The notes beneath the pieces were generated by a model. That model searched no databases and had not been told where the DNA came from. It worked only from the letters and a program-made list of their open reading frames with translations. The translations under genes were made by a program, and so were the position numbers. From Catenulispora sp. GP43 (GTDB taxonomy: Bacteria > Actinomycetota > Actinomycetes > Streptomycetales > Catenulisporaceae), in the NCBI RefSeq assembly GCF_041260665.1, contig NZ_JBGCCT010000007.1, positions 346,346 to 410,345 on the forward strand: DNA of 64,000 bases, read 5' to 3'. Shown piece after piece: positions 58,962-64,000 of this stretch. How positions within the stretch are numbered: position 1 is the stretch's first letter; each line of letters starts with the position of its first letter.

Positions 58962-60218
58962 TCACCGTTTAGCAGTCGGTTCGGCGAGGACGGGGGCGTC
59001 GGCGTTCGAGTGCTCCAGCCGCATCGCGCGCACCTCGCGCGACGCGAGCGGCACGGTCGCCGAGGCCAGGGTCAAAGCCGCCGCCGCGCACAGGACCGGG
59101 CTCACGCCGAACGCGTCGGCCAGCGGCCCGGCCGCGGCGTAGCCGAGGGGGATCGGGAGCAGTTGGACGAGGCCGTTCACCGCGCTCATGCGGGCCAGCA
59201 ACTCGTCCGGGATCGCCTGTTGGCGGTAGGTCGACCAGGCGAGGATGCTCATGTCGGTGCCGATGCCCGCGGTCACCGTGCCCAGCACGATGACCCAGGT
59301 CGGGGCCGATGCGGCCATCGCGACGAGCGGCACGGCCATGCACGCCGATCCGGCCGCCATCACCGCCCCGACGCGCACGGGACGCCAGACGAGTGCGCCG
59401 AGCGAGCCGGCCAGCAGCCCGACGGCGAAACCCGCCGAGATCTCGCCCCAGGCGACCGCGCCGCCGTGGGAGCGCAGTGCGTACACCGGGCCCAGCAGCT
59501 GGAATCCGACCAGCCAGCCGAGCACCCCCACCGCGCTCTGGGCCACCACGATGCGCAGCCAGGGCCGCGCCCAGAACGCGCGCACGCCCTCGGCCAGGCC
59601 CGCGGTGAACCTCTGGCCCCGGGCCGTGACCTCCTCGTCGGGCAGCCCCGTCATGATCAGCGCCGCGCCGAAGAACGTCGCCGCGTCCCACGCGATCGCC
59701 CACCCCGGCCCGACCGTCGCGACCACGACGCCCGCGATCGCCGGCCCGGCGACCTTGAACACGTTGAACGCCATACGCAGCAAGGCGTTCGCGTCGCGCC
59801 GCATGTGCGCCGGGACGAGCCGGCTGACCGTCCCCTGCGCGGCCGGCGTGATGAAGGCGTTGGCCGTCCCGCCGAGGAACGCCAGGCCCACCAGCTCGAA
59901 GACGCGCGCGTTCCCGGACAGCACGACGGCCGCGACCGTGCCCTGGACGCAGCCCGCGGCGGCGTTGGCGAAGATCAGGACCCTGCCGCGGGGCACCCGG
60001 TCGGCCAGCGCGCCGCCGAAGAGCAGGAACAGCACCTGCGCGCCGACGTTCGCCATCAACACGAAGCTCAGGTCGGCCGCCGACCCGCCGAGGTGCAGCA
60101 CGGCGAACGCCAACGCCACCGGCGACATCGCGGTGCCGGTGACGGACAGTACGCGGCCGCACCAGAACCGGCGATATGCGGGTACTGACAGCGGAGCCAG
60201 GCGGGTTCTCACAGGCAC
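58962..60218 (-). CDS. MFS transporter (enterobactin-exporter/MFS_3-like)
   Basis: Protein of 418 residues with ~12 hydrophobic helices and the motif GGALADRVPRGRVL between helices 2 and 3; the family looks like EntS/MFS_3 exporters (VPAYRRFWCGRVLSVTGTAM at the start). GTG 60218 or 60212 are possible starts; the region to the divergent MaoC gene is short (55 bp). Substrate unknown. Confidence 0.9.
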   Translation of the reverse strand: MPVRTRLAPLSVPAYRRFWCGRVLSVTGTAMSPVALAFAVLHLGGSAADLSFVLMANVGAQVLFLLFGGALADRVPRGRVLIFANAAAGCVQGTVAAVVLSGNARVFELVGLAFLGGTANAFITPAAQGTVSRLVPAHMRRDANALLRMAFNVFKVAGPAIAGVVVATVGPGWAIAWDAATFFGAALIMTGLPDEEVTARGQRFTAGLAEGVRAFWARPWLRIVVAQSAVGVLGWLVGFQLLGPVYALRSHGGAVAWGEISAGFAVGLLAGSLGALVWRPVRVGAVMAAGSACMAVPLVAMAASAPTWVIVLGTVTAGIGTDMSILAWSTYRQQAIPDELLARMSAVNGLVQLLPIPLGYAAAGPLADAFGVSPVLCAAAALTLASATVPLASREVRAMRLEHSNADAPVLAEPTAKR

Positions 60219-60273
60219 ATCATTAAAGCAGGCCGGAGATGAACTTGACGTCGGACTCAAGTACGCTCGCCTC

Positions 60274-60747
60274 ATGACTGACACCACCGACCTGCCCGTG
60301 CGCCCGAGCTCGTACGAGGACCTGCAGGACCTGATCGGCAAGGAGATCGGGCCGACCGACTGGTACACCGTCTCCCAGGAGCGCATCGACGCGTTCGCCG
60401 CCGTGACCGGTGACGACCAGTGGATCCACGTGGACCCGGAGCGGGCCGCGGCCAGCCCGTTGGGCACGACCATCGCGCACGGGCTGCTCTCCCTGGCCCT
60501 GGGCCCGGCGTTCTCCTACCGCCTGCTGTCCTTCGAAGGGTTCGCGCACGGCCTCAACTACGGCTACGACAAGGTCCGCTTCCCGGCGCCGCTGCCGTCC
60601 GGATCGCGGGTCCGGATGCGGCTGACGCTTCAGGGCGCCGACCGCGTCCCCGGCGGGATCCAGGTGCGCAGCCTTCAGGTCGTCGAGGCGGAGGGCATCG
60701 AGAAGCCGGTCGTGGTGGCCGAGGCTTTGGCGCGGATCGTCGAGTAG
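60274..60747 (+). CDS. MaoC-family dehydratase (R-specific enoyl-CoA hydratase-like)
   Basis: Protein of 157 residues with the hot-dog fold pattern: FAAVTGDDQWIHVDPERAA holds the catalytic Asp/His pair (D..W.H), followed by GTTIAHGLLSLAL and NYGYDKVRFPAPLPSGSRV. It hydrates enoyl-CoA thioesters or similar. Divergent from the MFS gene; likely fatty-acid metabolism. Confidence 0.93.
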   Translation: MTDTTDLPVRPSSYEDLQDLIGKEIGPTDWYTVSQERIDAFAAVTGDDQWIHVDPERAAASPLGTTIAHGLLSLALGPAFSYRLLSFEGFAHGLNYGYDKVRFPAPLPSGSRVRMRLTLQGADRVPGGIQVRSLQVVEAEGIEKPVVVAEALARIVE

Positions 60748-60817
60748 GGGCGGATCAGGGTTCGGATCCGTAGATCGGTCGCCGGTTGGTTACCGATCAG
60801 CCACCACTCAGCACCGC

Positions 60818-61378
60818 TCACCCGTCGGCGAGCCGCTGGATCGTCCGGCCCAGCCACACCCGCAGCGCGTCCGCGTCGCCGAGCTCGGAGCGCAGCACCC
60901 GCCGTCGCGTCGACACGCCGAGCACGAACGCGTCGATCGCGGCGGCCCGCTCCCGTGCCTGGTCGTCGTCCAGCCCGCTGTCGCGCAGGTAGCGCCGCAG
61001 CGGCTCCAGCGAGTTCGCGTCCAGGAAGGCGGCCAGCGCCTCGGCCGCCTCCGGGCGCTCGCCCGACGCCCGTTGCAGCACCAGCAGCGGATCCTCCCCG
61101 GGCGCGCCGAACCACCGCTGCACGATGCTCGCCGCCAGCCGTGCGCCCAGCGTGGAGCGGTCGCCGTCGAAGGAGTCCGACACCGGGATCGTCACCCGGG
61201 CCGCCGCCAGGAACAGCCCGTCCTTGCCACCGAAGTAGCGGGTGATCAGGTTCGGCGACACGCCGGCCGCGTCGGCCACGCCCTTGACCGTGACCGCGGC
61301 GTACCCGTGCCGGGCGAACTGGCCCCGGGCCTGCTCCAGGATCCGCTGCTTGGTGGCGGCCGCGTCGCGCGAAGTCAT
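60818..61378 (-). CDS. TetR-family regulator, divergent to the epoxide hydrolase
   Basis: Protein of 186 residues: HTH GYAAVTVKGVADAAGVSPN and LITRYFGGKDGLFL, C-terminal ligand domain ending GRTIQRLADG. ATG 61378 lies inside a perfect 48-bp palindrome that also holds the start codon of the divergent hydrolase. The regulator probably represses both genes. A longer start at 61396 would translate part of the palindrome and is less likely. Confidence 0.93.
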   Translation of the reverse strand: MTSRDAAATKQRILEQARGQFARHGYAAVTVKGVADAAGVSPNLITRYFGGKDGLFLAAARVTIPVSDSFDGDRSTLGARLAASIVQRWFGAPGEDPLLVLQRASGERPEAAEALAAFLDANSLEPLRRYLRDSGLDDDQARERAAAIDAFVLGVSTRRRVLRSELGDADALRVWLGRTIQRLADG

Positions 61379-61421
61379 GTGTACGAGCATACACACCGGT
61401 GTGTATGCTCGTACACATGAC
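61374..61421. promoter_or_regulatory. perfect 48-bp palindrome with two TetR-type operators and both divergent start codons
   Basis: The 24-bp arm 61374-61397 is the exact reverse complement of 61398-61421. Each arm holds TGTGTA-N6-TACACA (61378-61395 and 61400-61417), itself a dyad; the two centres are 22 bp apart, two helical turns. The start codons (CAT 61376-61378; ATG 61417-61419) are mirror images, so both mRNAs have the same 5' end. Confidence 0.9.
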
Positions 61422-62460
61422 GGACGACCTGTACACCCGCATCCGGGCGGCCCGGCGCGTCGCCGCCCCCTGGAGCGACGACCCGGCCCGCGGCATCACC
61501 GCCGACCGCCTGGACGCGTTGCTGGACCGCTGGGCGGACGGCTACGACTGGCGCGAACACGAGCAGCGCATCGGCGAGTACCCCTGGCAGGCCGTCGCCG
61601 TCGGCGACACCGAGCTCCGGGTGATCCACCAGCGCGCGGCGGATCCCGACGCCCCGGTCGTGGTGCTGCTGCACGGCTGGCCGGACTCGGTCCTGCGCTT
61701 CGAACGCGTCCTGCCGCTGCTGACCGATCTGCACGTGGTCGTCCCCGCACTCCCGGGCTTCCCCTTCGCGCCGCCGCTCACCACGCCCGGCATGTCCGTC
61801 AACCGCGTCGCGGCGGTCGTCGCCGCCGCGCTCGCCGAGCTCGGCTATGTGCGCTACACGCTGTCCGGAGGCGATGTCGGCGGCACTGTCGCGGAGATCA
61901 TCGCGTCCGACCACCCGGACCGCGTGGCCGCGCTGCACCTGACGAACGTCGCCCCCCAGCGCGCGCTGACCGCCGGCCCCGCCACGCTGACCCCCGAGGC
62001 GGCGGCCTACCTGGCCCGCACCGGGCAGTGGTTCCGCACCGAGGGCGGCTACATCGCCGAGCAGTCGACGCGCCCCAACACCCTCGCCGTCGCGCTCGGC
62101 GACTCCCCGGCGGGCCTGGCGGCGTGGATCGTCGAGAAGCTGGAGTCGTGGTCCGACGCCGGCGCCTTCACCACGGACGACCTCCTGACCTGGGTCAGCG
62201 CCTACTGGTTCACCGGCACCATCGGCACCTCGTTCGCCACCTACGCCGAGCCGGCCGCGATGCCCGGCCGGCTCGACACCCCGACCGTGCTCTCGGTGTT
62301 CCCGCGCGACACCAAGCCGGAGCCGCGAAGCTACGCCGAGGCCTTCCTGAACGTCTGCGAGTACGTGGAACACGATGCCGGCGGCCACTTCGCGGCATGG
62401 GAGAACCCTGATGCCTATATCAGTGACTTGCGACGCGCGGTCGAGCTCGGCCGCCGATGA
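61417..62460 (+). CDS. epoxide hydrolase (EHN-type alpha/beta hydrolase)
   Basis: Protein of 347 residues. The N-terminal cap region (DDLYTRIRAARR, WREHEQRIGEYPWQ) is typical of EHN epoxide hydrolases; then HGWPDSVLRFE (oxyanion), the nucleophile elbow SGGDVGG (Asp), a candidate ring-opening Tyr in AYWFTGTIG, and the catalytic His in DAGGHFAAWENP. ATG 61417 lies at the end of the palindrome shared with the TetR gene, so expression is expected when the TetR ligand, perhaps the substrate, is present. Confidence 0.92.
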   Translation: MTDDLYTRIRAARRVAAPWSDDPARGITADRLDALLDRWADGYDWREHEQRIGEYPWQAVAVGDTELRVIHQRAADPDAPVVVLLHGWPDSVLRFERVLPLLTDLHVVVPALPGFPFAPPLTTPGMSVNRVAAVVAAALAELGYVRYTLSGGDVGGTVAEIIASDHPDRVAALHLTNVAPQRALTAGPATLTPEAAAYLARTGQWFRTEGGYIAEQSTRPNTLAVALGDSPAGLAAWIVEKLESWSDAGAFTTDDLLTWVSAYWFTGTIGTSFATYAEPAAMPGRLDTPTVLSVFPRDTKPEPRSYAEAFLNVCEYVEHDAGGHFAAWENPDAYISDLRRAVELGRR

Positions 62461-62804
62461 AGTACGAGCCCTGTTTTCCGTGACACTGAGGTGAATGCGT
62501 ACGCAGACTTCATTCATCTGAGCTGATGTAGCGTCCCCCGCATGAACCAGGTCATATTGCGTCCGTCCACGCATCATCGCGCGCGGCATCATCGCCGACG
62601 TCCAGGTCTCGTTCATGACGCGCGGCGGCTACTACGTCCCTCGCCTGATCATGGCCGACGGCCGCTCCCGCATCCTCGCCCCGCTCACCGTGCGCACCCA
62701 GGACAGCAGCTTGCTGGCGGAACCAGTGGTGTGAGTGCAGGGATACTCTGGCTTCACGCCAGTTTCCGTACACGACCGGACACACAACGCGATACCGTCT
62801 GGCG
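62461..62804 (+). other. non-coding stretch with a gene remnant
   Basis: This 344-bp region has no complete gene. TGAATG (62492) and CATTCA (62511) form a small inverted repeat in a promoter-like AT-richer part. From 62582 to 62734 an open frame reads GIIADVQVSFMTRGGYYVP, then LIMADGRSRILAPLTVRTQD and ends in TGA, but it has no start codon until an internal ATG and looks like a C-terminal remnant. Confidence 0.5.
62582..62734 (+). pseudogene. C-terminal remnant of an unidentified gene
   Basis: About 50 codons of protein-like composition (beta-rich, GGYYVPRLIMADGRS) end at TGA 62734. The only in-frame start is ATG 62615, and an in-frame stop at 62543 closes the upstream side. The parent family is not recognised. 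Confidence 0.35.
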
Positions 62805-63875
62805 GTGCCGATATCCGAGTCCCCGCATCGCACGAAGATCTTCGTCGCCTCCGTCGCCGTCCTCGTGGCGATCGCCGCCGCCGCGGTGGTCGTGGCGTAT
62901 CAGGGCCGGCCGACGGCGCGCGCGGGTGTGAAGGGCACTGTGGTCCTGGACCAGCCGGCCAGCCTGAACACCGGCTCGGGGTACTTGCTGTACAAGACGA
63001 CGGTCGCGGGTCCCGACTTCGGCACGCTCGCCGAACGCCGTCTCTCCGCCGATCCCGCCGATCCCGCCGGTTCGACCGATTCCACGACCGTCCTGGGTAC
63101 CCCCACGTTGTCCAACATCCAGTGCGACCGGTCCTACACGGCGTCCGGAATCCTGTTGTGTCTGCGGGCGGACGACAATCTGGTGCGCGTCGCCTCGGTC
63201 GAGGTCTACGACAAGGACTTCAAGCTGATCAAGAAGGTCCAGGCCGCCGGCATCCCGAACCGTGCGCGGCTGTCCGCCGACGGCCGCATGGCCGCGTGGA
63301 CGACGTTCGTGGCCGGCGACGCCTACAACGGCCCGGCGTTCTCCACCCGGACGTCCATGCTGGACCTGAAGACCGGGACGCTGACCGACTCGCTGGAGAC
63401 CTTCGCCATCACCTTGCAGGGCAAGCCCTATCACGCGGTCGACGAGAACCTGTGGGGCGTGACCTTCGCCGCCGACGACAACACCTTCTACGCCACCCTC
63501 GGCACCGGCGGCCGCACCTGGCTGGTCCGCGGCGACGTCGCCGCCCGCACCCTGACGACGCTGATCGACAACGTCGAATGCCCGTCGCTGTCCCCGGACG
63601 GCACGCGGATCGTGTTCAAGAAGCGGGTGTCCAGCGACGCGTGGAAGATGTGGCACCTGGAGGTGCTGAACCTGGCGACCCTGGCCGAGACGCCGCTGGC
63701 CGAGCAGCGCAGCGTCGACGACCAGGCGGCCTGGCTCGACGACCACACGGTGATGTACGCGGTCCCGCAGTCCGGGGGTACCGGCTACGACGTCTGGTCG
63801 GCGCCGGCGGACGGCTCGGGGAAGCCGACGCTGCTGGCGCCGAACGCGTTCTCGCCGTCGGTCACGTCGGGGTGA
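62805..63875 (+). CDS. membrane-anchored beta-propeller (TolB/PD40-like) protein
   Basis: Protein of 356 residues from GTG 62805. An N-terminal anchor (KIFVASVAVLVAIAAAAVVVA) is followed by a repeat-rich extracytoplasmic part with PD40/WD40-like motifs: ARLSADGRMAAWTTF, CPSLSPDGTRIVFKK and DDQAAWLDDHTVMYA. Such propellers bind partners or ligands at the cell surface. Its last ~30 codons run up to the suspicious contig end but the stop (TGA 63873-63875) lies before it. Confidence 0.8.
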   Translation: MPISESPHRTKIFVASVAVLVAIAAAAVVVAYQGRPTARAGVKGTVVLDQPASLNTGSGYLLYKTTVAGPDFGTLAERRLSADPADPAGSTDSTTVLGTPTLSNIQCDRSYTASGILLCLRADDNLVRVASVEVYDKDFKLIKKVQAAGIPNRARLSADGRMAAWTTFVAGDAYNGPAFSTRTSMLDLKTGTLTDSLETFAITLQGKPYHAVDENLWGVTFAADDNTFYATLGTGGRTWLVRGDVAARTLTTLIDNVECPSLSPDGTRIVFKKRVSSDAWKMWHLEVLNLATLAETPLAEQRSVDDQAAWLDDHTVMYAVPQSGGTGYDVWSAPADGSGKPTLLAPNAFSPSVTSG

Positions 63876-64000
63876 CGCCGGCGCGGCCCCCCCCCCCCCC
63901 GGGGGCGCCCCCCCCCCCCCCGCGCCGCGTTTAACACGAGTGGGTAGGAGCCCCCCCCGTTTGTTTGGCCCGGGGTAACCCAGGCCCCCGGACCCGGGCG
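63876..64000. other. low-quality contig end
   Basis: After 63885 the text turns into runs of C (11 or more) broken by G-runs, and then short AT-richer pieces. This is unlike any coding or intergenic DNA in the window and resembles a sequencing or assembly artefact. No gene is called here. Confidence 0.7.

Noticed and set aside
62492..62516. TGAATG..CATTCA inverted repeat as an operator
   Set aside because: Short arms, no clear downstream intact gene; kept only as a remark in the region entry.

Overview
The window is very GC-rich, with GTG starts, short overlapping operons, many large LuxR-type regulators and an AfsR-type SARP. It reads as chromosome of a filamentous actinomycete (Streptomyces- or Catenulispora-like); no marker gene fixes the genus. 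The last ~120 bases are poly-C/poly-G text that looks like an unreliable contig end.

Layout. 1-9300: partial kinase-like gene, an ECF42-type sigma factor with its YciI partner, small enzymes, two alpha/beta hydrolases, a TetR gene. 3141-15665: three large ATP-binding LuxR (LAL) regulators and a small LuxR response regulator. 15932-42386: a biosynthetic gene cluster. 42416-45637: an AfsR/SARP regulator. 46141-47985: asparagine synthetase. 48064-53398: GH20 hexosaminidase, tandem GNATs, an orphan tail-tube protein, isochorismatase-like/MarR pair. 53556-58596: a peptide-turnover operon (M19 dipeptidase, M20 peptidase, GNAT) that ends in a deletion scar, followed by its PucR-type regulator. 58593-63875: decayed protein kinase, MFS exporter, MaoC dehydratase, a TetR/epoxide hydrolase pair sharing a perfect 48-bp palindrome, and a beta-propeller protein.

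The cluster is the main interest. It combines a three-gene 2,3-diaminobutyrate (Dab) cassette (threonine kinase, PLP beta-replacement enzyme, argininosuccinate-lyase-like enzyme, as in pacidamycin and friulimicin pathways), a dissociated NRPS (C-A-T; free carrier protein; free C domain; C-A-T-E fused to a beta-lactamase-fold domain), MbtH, an ATP-grasp ligase, a LanB-like protein with no visible elimination domain (a candidate aminoacyl-tRNA-dependent ligase), a flavin monooxygenase, and an MFS exporter. It also holds three enzyme-family proteins with altered catalytic residues: an M20 amidohydrolase homologue without most metal ligands, a transthyretin/HIUase-fold protein without its catalytic histidines, and a carboxyltransferase beta subunit.

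The promoters of the cluster carry direct repeats (GATAG, GATGC or GATAA) phased at exactly 11 or 22 bp. In six of them an A....T -10 hexamer begins 8 bp after the last 7-bp repeat. That is SARP operator architecture, and the AfsR/SARP gene just beyond the cluster is the obvious candidate regulator. The repeats also tie in the TTR-fold/MFS operon and a 68-residue secreted peptide/threonine aldolase operon, which extends the predicted cluster to at least 42386. The product is inferred to be a small Dab-containing peptide with an Asn-like, probably D-configured, residue; I do not recognise this exact gene set.
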